Shown piece by piece: positions 1 to 6,052 of a stretch of 8,854 nucleotides of DNA. The DNA comes from Streptococcaceae bacterium (GTDB taxonomy: Bacteria; Bacillota; Bacilli; Lactobacillales; Streptococcaceae). Position numbers and translations under genes: made by a program. The stretch is taken from contig JAITWV010000108.1 in the NCBI GenBank assembly GCA_031285105.1, forward strand, positions 1 to 8,854, written 5' to 3'. The notes beneath the pieces were generated by a model that did not search any database, was not told where the DNA came from, and saw nothing but the letters and a program-made list of their open reading frames with translations. Within the stretch, counting starts at the first letter, position 1. The number at the start of each line of letters is the position of its first letter.

Positions 1-3000
1 TTGTTACAACGACAGCTTGATGAGGCAGGTTTACTTGTTGATGACATCGTTATGAAGAATTATTTATTAAAATTAACAGATTTAGAAGTTGTTCCTTTAG
101 ATGACAATTTAAAAGACATTGGTAATATTCGTCTTTTTAAGATTAGTGAAATGGTTTATCAAAAAGATGAGTATTCCACATATAAATTTGCATCTGTCTT
201 TAATTCAGTGCAAAACCTCAATAGTGGAGTATTTATAATCGCAGATAGCAATGGAAAAAGAACTGAATTTTATATGGGTGTGCGTTCTCATGATGAGAAA
301 CGTACAACTAAATCGTTGAAAGATACACTTCGGAATGCCTTGGTTGGTCAATTTCCAGGAGTAAAGACAGAGGATTTACTTGATCCTGATGCGCAGGAAT
401 TTCTTGATGATATAGATTCTAAAAATATCGTAGCTGTTTCGGGCATTGCTAAAAATAAAGATGAAGAATTTACTAGCAATGAACAGTTTATTCAAGGGCT
501 TGAAAAGCTGGTTCTTGCTATGCAGGGAAAGAGATATACAGCTATTATGTTGGCGAAAAGCACACCAATAGAACAGTTAATTGAAATTCGTCGAGCTTAT
601 GAGAATATTTATACACAGCTATCCCCTTTTGCAACGACTCAAATAAGTTATGGTACAAACAGTTCTTCTAGCATCACAGATACATTTGGATACGGAAAAA
701 GTAGTGGAACAACTTATACAACAAATGTAACCGATACTTCTGGTACAAGTAAAATAACAAATGAGAGTGTTTCAAAGGACAATACATTAAGCCGTGTTAT
801 GGGAGCACTTGGTGCAATCGGTGGTAGTGCAGCAGCTGCGATTGGTACTAGCGCAACAATTGCAAGTGGAGGAACTGCGACACCATTAACAGCACCCGTT
901 ATTGCTTTGGGAACTGCTGCAGCTGGTGCTGGTCTTGTTGCGGCATTTACGAAAAAAACTATCACAAAAGGAACTTCTGAAACTGAAAATGTCTCACACT
1001 CTGTTAGCATCAGTAACGGCGAGTCAGAAACTTCAAACGAAAATTATTCGTATTCCAAAGGGTTAACTGCTGGTGGTTCAGATAATATGCAACTTACCGT
1101 TCAAAATAAAACCTTGCTCAATACCCTTGAAAGAATAGATTTACAACTAAAACGTATTGATGAGTTTGAGAGTATCGGAATGTGGGAAAGTGCTGCTTAT
1201 TTTTTATCTGATAATCAAGAAACAGCAGAAATGGCAGCAGGAACTTATCGTGCAATAATGAAAGGTGAAAATTCTGGTGTTGAAACATCTGCAATCAATT
1301 TTTGGGGACGTAGGAACACAAAACAATTACCACTACTCCGTGAATATATTCTAAACTTTATGCATCCGATTTTTGAATATCGTTCTACTGAAACGACTAT
1401 CCCTGTAACAGCTTCTTCACTTGTCAGTGGAAATGAACTTGCCATACAAATGGGACTTCCAAGAAAATCTGTTAGTGGTTTTCCAGTTATTGAACATGCA
1501 GATTTCGGAAAGGAGATAGTTAAATATAATCGTAATGAAGGGAAATCAAACCTTTTAATTGGAAATATATTTAACATGGGAAGCAAAACCGAAGCCGAAG
1601 TGCGAATTGACCGCGACTCACTTGCTATGCATACATTTATTACAGGTTCTACTGGTTCTGGCAAAACAAACACAATTTCACAAATATTGTACAAAGCAAG
1701 AGAACAAAATATTCGTTTCCTTGTCATAGAACCAGCAAAAGGTGAATACAAAGACTCTTTTGGCGGCTACGAAGATGTAACAGTTTACGGAACCAATCCA
1801 TATAAATTCCCAAATATGTTATACGTCAATCCATTTAGTTTCCCAGAAGATATCCACGTATTAGAACATATCGACCGACTGGTAGAAGTGTTCAATGCTT
1901 GTTGGCCGATGTATGCAGCTATGCCAGCAATTTTAAAAGAATCAGTTGAGCGATCTTATGAGGAAGTTGGATGGAATTTAAAAACTTCTAAAAACCCTGG
2001 AGAATTTCCAACCTTTGAAACTTTACTAGAAATGCTTCCAGAAGTTATTGATTCATCTGCTTATTCTGCGGATACAAGTAGTGACTATAAAGGAGCATTG
2101 GTTACGAGAGTTCGGTCATTAACAAGAGGCATTCATGGGCAAATTTTCAGTAAGGATATTTCAAATGAAAAACTATTTAACGAAAATGTGATTGTCGATA
2201 TTAGTCGAATTGGCTCAAATGAAACTAAATCACTAATCATGGGTATTCTAGTTCTAAAGTTACAGGAATTTAGGATGTCAGAAGATAAATTTAACAGCCC
2301 ATTGCAACATATCACTGTTCTTGAAGAAGCACATAATCTATTAAGAAAAACTTCAAGCGAGCAATCACAAGAAAGTTCGAATCTTCAAGGAAAATCAGTT
2401 GAGATGCTTGCTACAGCGATTGCCGAAATGCGAACGTATGGGGAAGGATTTATTATTGCAGATCAATCGCCGGGGTTATTAGACTTATCTGTTATTCGCA
2501 ATACCAACACGAAGATGATTATGCGTTTGCCTGATGAAAATGATCGAATGTTAGTCGGAAAAGCAGCAGCCTTAAATGATTTACAAATAGCTGAGTTGGC
2601 AAAACTGGAAAAGGGAGTTGCGGCTGTTTATCAAAGTGATTGGCTTGAACCTGTGTTGAGTAAGATTGATAAGTTTGAAAATGCTAAACCGATGCCTAAG
2701 TTTGAGAATGCTGAGTTTGATTTTGAGGATCCAGAACAAATTTTAGCTCAAAAGTATTTGGGTGTAGTGTTCGGTTCAAGAAAATTTGAATTGATTAAAG
2801 ATGAAGTGGATAATATTCGTAAATGGTATAAGAAACTACAAGTAAGTGAAAATGCAAGAGATATCATAGAATATTCATTGGCAGGCTATCAATTACCACC
2901 TGAAATGAAATTACGCTTATTAGTCGACTTATTGGGCAGAAAGTTTGATGAGGTTCATAATCGAAAAGAAGCAATTTCATTAGTGAATTTGGTATTACTT

Positions 3001-3138
3001 AGAAAATTTGGAATTGAATCTAATGACGAAATAACTCGTAATGCAGTTGAGTTATTGGAATTTTTGCCAGTTGATGCTTATAATGACAATGAAGATGTTT
3101 CTGAACTGGCTGATAATTTGAGGGGGGAATTACGATGA
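1..3138 (+). CDS. HerA/FtsK-superfamily (DUF87-like) ATPase, probably 5'-partial
   Basis: Large pumping-type ATPase. A GSTGSGKT Walker A lies at residues 549-556 (catalytic Lys555), preceded by a short beta-rich stretch around 518-545. An NVIVDISR strand at 729-736 is followed by the Walker B ITVLEEAH (771-778, acidic pair Glu775/Glu776) and a MRTYGEGF...ADQSP segment (about 812-824) typical of HerA hexamers. The first 480 residues are not a domain I recognise. They include a Ser/Thr/Gly-rich region (about 213-262 and 317-360) bracketing an Ala/Gly-rich hydrophobic stretch at 266-316 that could enter a membrane. A helical tail follows the motor (about 885-1045). The frame is open at base 1 and begins with TTG, with no upstream ribosome site visible, so the true start is probably outside the window. 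Its TGA overlaps the next ATG. Members of this superfamily translocate DNA or protein; the substrate here is unknown. The ATPase assignment is firm, the export role inferred. Confidence 0.9.
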   Translation: MLQRQLDEAGLLVDDIVMKNYLLKLTDLEVVPLDDNLKDIGNIRLFKISEMVYQKDEYSTYKFASVFNSVQNLNSGVFIIADSNGKRTEFYMGVRSHDEKRTTKSLKDTLRNALVGQFPGVKTEDLLDPDAQEFLDDIDSKNIVAVSGIAKNKDEEFTSNEQFIQGLEKLVLAMQGKRYTAIMLAKSTPIEQLIEIRRAYENIYTQLSPFATTQISYGTNSSSSITDTFGYGKSSGTTYTTNVTDTSGTSKITNESVSKDNTLSRVMGALGAIGGSAAAAIGTSATIASGGTATPLTAPVIALGTAAAGAGLVAAFTKKTITKGTSETENVSHSVSISNGESETSNENYSYSKGLTAGGSDNMQLTVQNKTLLNTLERIDLQLKRIDEFESIGMWESAAYFLSDNQETAEMAAGTYRAIMKGENSGVETSAINFWGRRNTKQLPLLREYILNFMHPIFEYRSTETTIPVTASSLVSGNELAIQMGLPRKSVSGFPVIEHADFGKEIVKYNRNEGKSNLLIGNIFNMGSKTEAEVRIDRDSLAMHTFITGSTGSGKTNTISQILYKAREQNIRFLVIEPAKGEYKDSFGGYEDVTVYGTNPYKFPNMLYVNPFSFPEDIHVLEHIDRLVEVFNACWPMYAAMPAILKESVERSYEEVGWNLKTSKNPGEFPTFETLLEMLPEVIDSSAYSADTSSDYKGALVTRVRSLTRGIHGQIFSKDISNEKLFNENVIVDISRIGSNETKSLIMGILVLKLQEFRMSEDKFNSPLQHITVLEEAHNLLRKTSSEQSQESSNLQGKSVEMLATAIAEMRTYGEGFIIADQSPGLLDLSVIRNTNTKMIMRLPDENDRMLVGKAAALNDLQIAELAKLEKGVAAVYQSDWLEPVLSKIDKFENAKPMPKFENAEFDFEDPEQILAQKYLGVVFGSRKFELIKDEVDNIRKWYKKLQVSENARDIIEYSLAGYQLPPEMKLRLLVDLLGRKFDEVHNRKEAISLVNLVLLRKFGIESNDEITRNAVELLEFLPVDAYNDNEDVSELADNLRGELR

Positions 3139-3746
3139 TTGAAGTAGCCAGTTTAATAGCGAAAGAATTAGGTAAAAAAGCGGCTGAAATGGCTAAGAAT
3201 GAGATTTCCAAAAAGTTAGATGAAAAATATAAAGGCCCAGGTAATTACCAAATAAAAGTTAATGAATCTATTGATAAAATGAAAGCACCCGAAAGCGATT
3301 CGGTCTTAACACAGCCAGAAAAAAAGGAAATCAGACATATTTCAACAAGAAACGAGAATTTAGAAGGAAAAAATCATCCTGTTACAAATGTCCCGTTTGC
3401 AAGAAAGACGATTGAGTATAATAATGAAAAGGTAGAAGGTGTTTTTCCAAAATTTGAAAGTGACTTTGATGCCCAACTACCACCAGATAAATATAAATCA
3501 TCTGATGCTGTTCAAAATGCTGAGAGTAATAAACAATTAAAAAATAAAGTTGAATCAGATCCAGAATTTGCCAAGAAATTTTCAAAAGAACAATTAGAGC
3601 AAATCAAGAATGGCCAAACACCTGAAGGTTACACGTGGCATCATAACGAGACACCTGGGAAAATGGAATTAGTGGACAGTAAGATTCATGCCCAAACTGG
3701 ACACACTGGAGGTAAAGAGATTTGGGGAGGTGGCAGACATGGATAA
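3135..3746 (+). CDS. HNH/Endo VII-fold (WHH-type) nuclease toxin
   Basis: A 203-residue protein whose C-terminal half matches the WHH class of HNH/Endonuclease VII toxins found at the tips of polymorphic toxins. Seen here are GVFPKF and LPPDKY segments, a helical spacer with a FAKKFSKEQLEQI segment, then GYTWHH (Trp168, His169, His170), MELVDS (177-182) and H-x4-HTGG with His185 and His190. By family knowledge these His residues bind the metal and cut DNA or RNA. Residues 1-35 form a Lys-rich amphipathic helix, followed by a charged linker to about residue 95. No signal peptide, WXG/LXG or other trafficking domain is recognised. The ATG overlaps the ATPase stop (ATGA) and follows an AGGGGGG ribosome site at 3121-3127. 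The downstream SUKH gene is the expected immunity partner. Family call is strong; the route of delivery is unknown. Confidence 0.88.
   Translation: MIEVASLIAKELGKKAAEMAKNEISKKLDEKYKGPGNYQIKVNESIDKMKAPESDSVLTQPEKKEIRHISTRNENLEGKNHPVTNVPFARKTIEYNNEKVEGVFPKFESDFDAQLPPDKYKSSDAVQNAESNKQLKNKVESDPEFAKKFSKEQLEQIKNGQTPEGYTWHHNETPGKMELVDSKIHAQTGHTGGKEIWGGGRHG
3721..3746 (+). promoter_or_regulatory. Ribosome binding site of the immunity gene embedded in the toxin C-terminus
   Basis: GGGGAGG (3724-3730) sits 8 bases before the immunity ATG and at the same time encodes the Trp-Gly-Gly run near the toxin C-terminus. Losing the end of the toxin gene would therefore also disturb the start signal of its antidote. 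Confidence 0.7.
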
Positions 3747-4149
3747 AAAAATAGAATGGAATTATGTAAAAGAAATTTCTGATGAAAACTTGATTTCGAA
3801 GTTTGAAAAAGAATTTAATTTTATTTTTCCTTCGGATTTTAAAGAAAACATCAATTTTCTAAATGGTGGAAGACCGGTAAAAAACAATATTGAGATTAAC
3901 TTTAAAGGTAGAATATTTCAATCACTTCTTTCTTTTAACCCAACAGATTTAGATAACATTTGGGACTTAAATTTAGTTGATTCGGATTATTTTAAGAACA
4001 ATTTTGTTGCATTTGGATTGGACCCATTTGGTAATTTATTTGTTTTTAGTAAGGATAGCAAGAAGGTCGGTTATTATTTATCTGAAGTGGATTCTGTTGA
4101 GTATGTTGCAGATAATTTTAGTCAAATGATAGAAAAACTTGAAGATTAA
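3739..4149 (+). CDS. SUKH-superfamily (SMI1/KNR4) immunity protein
   Basis: A 136-residue protein with the SUKH signature. An N-terminal helix leads to FPSDFKENINFLNGG (residues 30-44, with the conserved NGG), followed by a beta-rich middle and FVAFGLDPFGNLFVF (89-103), the usual 'aD.fGn.f.f' strand pair. The C-terminal helix is DNFSQMIEKL. SUKH proteins commonly neutralise HNH-type toxins encoded immediately upstream, which fits here; they act in the cytoplasm by binding the nuclease. I chose the ATG at 3739 over an in-frame ATG at 3688 because GGGGAGG lies 8 bases upstream (3724-3730) and the SUKH fold begins just after it. The start overlaps the toxin stop by eight bases (ATGGATAA), implying translational coupling, so antidote is made whenever toxin is. 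A strong terminator follows. Confidence 0.88.
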   Translation: MDKKIEWNYVKEISDENLISKFEKEFNFIFPSDFKENINFLNGGRPVKNNIEINFKGRIFQSLLSFNPTDLDNIWDLNLVDSDYFKNNFVAFGLDPFGNLFVFSKDSKKVGYYLSEVDSVEYVADNFSQMIEKLED

Positions 4150-4210
4150 CAACTTAAAAATAAACTAATGCTGTTCGATAAGTAAACAAGGACATATCTT
4201 GCTTTCAGCT

Positions 4211-4257
4211 AAACAAAACACTAACATCAATCAACAGGTGTTAGTGTTTTGTTTTTT
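4211..4257 (+). terminator. Rho-independent terminator closing the toxin/immunity operon
   Basis: A near-perfect 18-bp stem (4211-4228 with 4237-4254, including one G-U pair) has an 8-base loop and a T-rich tail (TTTTGTTTTTT at 4247-4257). It begins 61 bases after the immunity stop. Confidence 0.88.
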
Positions 4258-4421
4258 GTAAGTAGGCATCCAATAATGTGGGTACTTCACTTCACTTCAC
4301 AACAGATAAGGTCATTTTTTGTCGTTAAAACTACTATTAGCTAAATGCAATGACTTTTCATTTATTGTCTAGCCTAATTTTATAATCAACGTCATTATGT
4401 TAAAATTAGCTAAACAGCTTT
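4258..4421. other. Intergenic region upstream of the decayed TA locus
   Basis: I see no gene here. It contains three tandem CTTCA-type pentamers (4284-4300), two copies of the palindrome TTAGCTAA (4337-4344 and 4406-4413), and a TATAAT at 4381-4386 without a convincing -35. The second palindrome aligns with the AATTAGCTA just upstream of the intact higB start, so it probably belongs to the old promoter/operator of the decayed toxin-antitoxin locus. Confidence 0.45.
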
Positions 4422-4508
4422 TTGGAAGTAATTCATGTACATATACAAGAAAACACGAGTAAACTTGATAAAATAATCAATATCATTAATTTTGAGGATT
4501 ATCATTAA
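4422..4508 (+). pseudogene. Vestigial higB toxin gene (internal deletion)
   Basis: One frame reads LEV...NTSKLDKI...IINFEDYH and stops at TAA 4506-4508. The intact HigB encoded at 5780-5457 begins MEV..QTSKLNRI and ends MITGIEDYH, so the relic joins both ends of a HigB and lacks roughly 75-80 central codons that carry the fold. DNA supports this: TGGAAGTA (4423-4430) and ACGAGTAAACT (4455-4465) also occur in order at the start of the intact higB. AATTAGCTA lies 10 bases before TGGAAGTA here and 12 bases before it there. The EDYH-stop is followed at once by a ribosome site and a higA, exactly as in the intact locus. No usable start or ribosome site remains, so I read it as non-functional. Confidence 0.75.
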
Positions 4509-4524
4509 CAAAGGAGAAAGTACA

Positions 4525-4851
4525 ATGGAAAAGAAATTAATTCGTCGTCAAGGAAGAACTGAAAGAATCACAACATCAGCGACGGACACTCTTAAAGAGA
4601 CACTTGCATTCCATAAAGTAAGCCAAAAAGAATTTGCTTTTCGCCTAGGAGTTTCTCAAGCACACATTTCAGATATTTTACTACGAAGAAAATTTATGAG
4701 CGAAGAACTAGCCTTAAAAATTGAAGCAGTGACCGGTTTACAAGCAGAATTTTTACTTCGTAGAGACTTTTTATGGAAAATGGAGCAGATGCATAATAGA
4801 CATGCTGATTTTGATAATTTAGAGAAGTTTGAATGGGCTTTAGAGGAGTAA
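4525..4851 (+). CDS. Orphan HigA-family antitoxin (XRE-type HTH)
   Basis: A 108-residue DNA-binding protein. The helix-turn-helix spans about residues 33-57 (SQKEFAFRLGVSQAHISDIL), followed by the HigA-typical dimer/anchor segment ELALKIE..TG..AEFLLRRDF. The ATG is preceded by AAGGAG (4511-4516, 8-base spacing). An in-frame TTG at 4492 is rejected because the 4525 start aligns residue-for-residue with the paralogue at 5440-5126. By hand count about 48 of 71 core residues match that paralogue. HigA proteins bind and neutralise HigB and repress their own promoter, but here the toxin gene upstream is only a relic. Possible roles are promoter repression, cross-neutralisation of the nearby HigB, or drift. 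The frame is intact with no decay visible. Confidence 0.85.
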   Translation: MEKKLIRRQGRTERITTSATDTLKETLAFHKVSQKEFAFRLGVSQAHISDILLRRKFMSEELALKIEAVTGLQAEFLLRRDFLWKMEQMHNRHADFDNLEKFEWALEE

Positions 4852-4875
4852 TTTAAATAGATGTTCGGTTTTTAA

Positions 4876-4901
4876 CCCCTATTTTCCCCAAAAACTTCCC
4901 C
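4876..4901. repeat. Three spaced C4 tracts
   Basis: CCCC occurs at 4876-4879, 4886-4889 and 4898-4901, about one helical turn apart and separated by A/T-rich spacers, ending two bases before the long inverted repeat. The minus strand thus has three G4 tracts, one short of a classic intramolecular quadruplex. Function unknown; it may be chance. Confidence 0.4.
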
Positions 4902-4903
4902 TA

Positions 4904-4967
4904 GGTAAACGACTTCAAATACCATGGTAAAGAAATGTTTTTACCATGGTATTTGAAGTCGTTTACC
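4904..4967. repeat. Perfect 28-bp inverted repeat with internal palindromes
   Basis: Arms 4904-4931 and 4940-4967 are exact reverse complements around an 8-base spacer. Each arm contains the palindrome TACCATGGTA. A further near-copy, TTTACCATTGTA, spans 4962-4973, so GTTTACC-like half-sites recur at about 22-bp intervals. On neither strand does a U-tract follow the stem: the A8 run at 4973-4980 lies on the wrong side for a minus-strand terminator and is the wrong base for a plus-strand one. It may be a protein-binding, recombination or RNA-structure element, or an atypical transcription block between two convergent genes. Confidence 0.9.
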
Positions 4968-5084
4968 ATTGTAAAAAAAATTTCTACCTAAGAGGCAAAA
5001 AAAGAATAATATTCTATTGTAAATATACTCTCATGTTTCGTGTTCTAGCTATATTTCTTCTATGCTTACAAACAAATAGATGTT

Positions 5085-5122
5085 AAGAAATACACCGCTA
5101 TTTAACTAGAGGTGTATTTTTT
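5085..5122. terminator. Bidirectional hairpin terminator between convergent higA genes
   Basis: Stem 5085-5096 with 5111-5122 (9 perfect central pairs AAATACACC/GGTGTATTT plus three outer pairs including a G-U). TATTTTTT flanks it on the plus strand and TATTTCTTA on the minus strand. It starts four bases past the minus-strand higA stop, so it most likely ends that operon and may also stop plus-strand readthrough. Confidence 0.7.
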
Positions 5123-5125
5123 AGG

Positions 5126-5440
5126 TTATCCAAATGCATATTCTAAAGGTTCAATCGTGTTTCTTTTCAATTCCATCAATGTCATTTTATACGCAAAATC
5201 GTGTCTTAACAAAAATTCTGCAGAAATACCAGTAACCATTTCTATTTTAATAGCTAACTCATCTGTTAAAAATTTACGTCTATTTAAAATATCTGAAATG
5301 TATGGCTGACTGACTCCTAGGCGCATAGCAAATTCTTTTTGAGACATATTATGTTCTTTCAATGCTTGAGCTAAAGTATCTGCAGCAGATGTACTGACAC
5401 TTTTTTTTATTGGAAAACTTCTATTTAATTTCTCGGTCAT
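5126..5440 (-). CDS. higA: HigA-family antitoxin of the intact HigBA module (XRE-type HTH)
   Basis: A 104-residue antitoxin and repressor. The HTH is SQKEFAMRLGVSQPYISDIL (residues 33-52), followed by the HigA-typical ELAIKIE.VTG..AEFLLRHDF segment. In HigBA modules the antitoxin gene follows the toxin gene, as here. The start at 5440 is chosen because it aligns exactly with the paralogue at 4525. AAGGAG overlaps the toxin stop (about 5453-5458), 12 bases upstream, which is a little long. The ATG at 5452 would touch the ribosome site, and an upstream TTG at 5473 lies inside higB. The protein should bind HigB and repress the promoter at 5813-5842. Confidence in family is high; confidence in the exact start is moderate. 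Confidence 0.88.
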   Translation of the reverse strand: MTEKLNRSFPIKKSVSTSAADTLAQALKEHNMSQKEFAMRLGVSQPYISDILNRRKFLTDELAIKIEMVTGISAEFLLRHDFAYKMTLMELKRNTIEPLEYAFG

Positions 5441-5456
5441 AATTGTTTTCATCTCC

Positions 5457-5780
5457 TTAATGGTAATCTTCAATTCCTGTAATCATAATACTTACAGCAT
5501 TTTCTGGTTTTGTTGTTAAATTATCGTCTGAATCAAATGCTTTAAAGATTAAACGGTAATTTCCAGAAACATCAATTGCAAATTCATCCTTCCTTACACT
5601 TTTGAGGTTATGCCTACGAGGTGGTTCGGGTTTTGCGGGTATCTCAGCTAAATTTTTGGCAACAATTAGTTGGTCTCTTCTTAAAATGATATTTTGGGAT
5701 AAGGTTCCATATTGCTTTTTAATAAGGGCATCATCGCTCATAATGCGGTTGAGTTTACTCGTTTGTCCGAATACTTCCAT
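5457..5780 (-). CDS. higB: HigB-type RelE/ParE-superfamily toxin
   Basis: A 107-residue toxin, the normal size for HigB. Visible family features are the N-terminal helix pair (TSKLNRI...ILRRDQLIVAKNLAEIP, residues 7-48), the PPRRH.L motif (53-59; Arg56, His57), FAI.VSGNYRLIF (67-79, with conserved Arg76), and the closing strand ending IEDYH (103-107). HigB toxins are ribosome-dependent mRNA interferases in the cytoplasm, neutralised by HigA. The ATG at 5780 follows AAGGAG with a short 4-base spacing and matches the family N-terminus. The stop overlaps the ribosome site of the following antitoxin gene. A consensus-like promoter lies 33-62 bases upstream. I see no frameshift or missing motif, so this looks functional. 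Confidence 0.87.
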   Translation of the reverse strand: MEVFGQTSKLNRIMSDDALIKKQYGTLSQNIILRRDQLIVAKNLAEIPAKPEPPRRHNLKSVRKDEFAIDVSGNYRLIFKAFDSDDNLTTKPENAVSIMITGIEDYH

Positions 5781-5790
5781 AATTCTCCTT

Positions 5791-5806
5791 ATAGCTAATT
5801 AGTTAT
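5791..5806 (-). promoter_or_regulatory. Candidate HigA operator in the higBA leader
   Basis: A 16-bp near-palindrome with perfect core CTAATTAG lies between the -10 element and the ribosome site. The adjoining AATTAGCTA is also present upstream of the decayed higB at 4404-4412. An autoregulatory site is the usual arrangement for HigA, but binding here is inferred. Confidence 0.45.
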
Positions 5807-5812
5807 AAAATT

Positions 5813-5842
5813 ATTATACTTTAAATAAAGATAATTGTCCAA
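5813..5842 (-). promoter_or_regulatory. Sigma-A type promoter of higBA
   Basis: Read on the minus strand: TTGGAC (5842-5837), 18-base spacer, then a perfect TATAAT (5818-5813), followed by the higB ribosome site and ATG at 5780. Confidence 0.75.
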
Positions 5843-5877
5843 GCGATTGATTAGAAATATTTGCTGTAGTTATGTGA

Positions 5878-6000
5878 ATATCATTAGAAGTCTTTGAGAG
5901 TCAACCGCACGAATATTATGATCCAATTCCCAAACAGCCTAATCTGCTGAAAAATATCTTTGGGGCGAATGAATATACTGCTTTTAAAAAAACATATTAA
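5878..6000 (+). pseudogene. Coding relic, C-terminal fragment of an unknown protein
   Basis: From a TGA at 5875-5877 an open frame runs 40 codons to TAA at 5998-6000. It has no ATG and no ribosome site. The peptide has protein-like composition (EVFESQPHEYYDPIPKQP, then LLKNIFGANEYTAF) and uses codons such as CCG, CTG, GGG and GCG that are scarce in noncoding DNA here. I read it as the surviving tail of a gene lost or displaced at this junction. I do not recognise the family, and a chance frame cannot be excluded. Confidence 0.35.
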
Positions 6001-6017
6001 GATAGTACAAATACGTT

Positions 6018-6023
6018 TATAAT
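6018..6023 (+). promoter_or_regulatory. Possible -10 element for the acetyltransferase gene
   Basis: A perfect TATAAT 29 bases before the ATG at 6053. The best -35 is only TTAAGA with a 15-base spacer, so this is a weak or activator-dependent promoter if real. Confidence 0.4.
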
Positions 6024-6052
6024 AGAAGAAACAATTCATCCGGAGGTTTACA

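Noticed and set aside
714..2315. Open minus-strand frames opposite the ATPase gene
   Set aside because: Antisense shadows of a clear motif-bearing gene; no ribosome sites and low-complexity or atypical proteins.
3688..3738. A 17-residue N-terminal extension of the immunity protein from an upstream ATG
   Set aside because: No ribosome site at 3688; the 3739 ATG has an excellent one and begins at the SUKH fold.
4284..4300. Three tandem CTTCA-like pentamers
   Set aside because: Too short to indicate a functional repeat or CRISPR; likely slippage.
4465..4492. TTGATA...TAATTT as a new promoter for the orphan antitoxin
   Set aside because: Only partial consensus and it lies inside the toxin relic, where TTGATA is part of the old codons; too weak to list.
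4481..4508. Direct repeat of TATCATTAA as an operator for the orphan antitoxin
   Set aside because: Its second copy is explained as the Asp-Tyr-His-stop codons of the higB relic; the first may be chance in AT-rich DNA.
4904..4967. Calling the 28-bp inverted repeat an IS terminal repeat or CRISPR unit
   Set aside because: There is no transposase between the arms (8-base spacer) and no array of spaced repeats.
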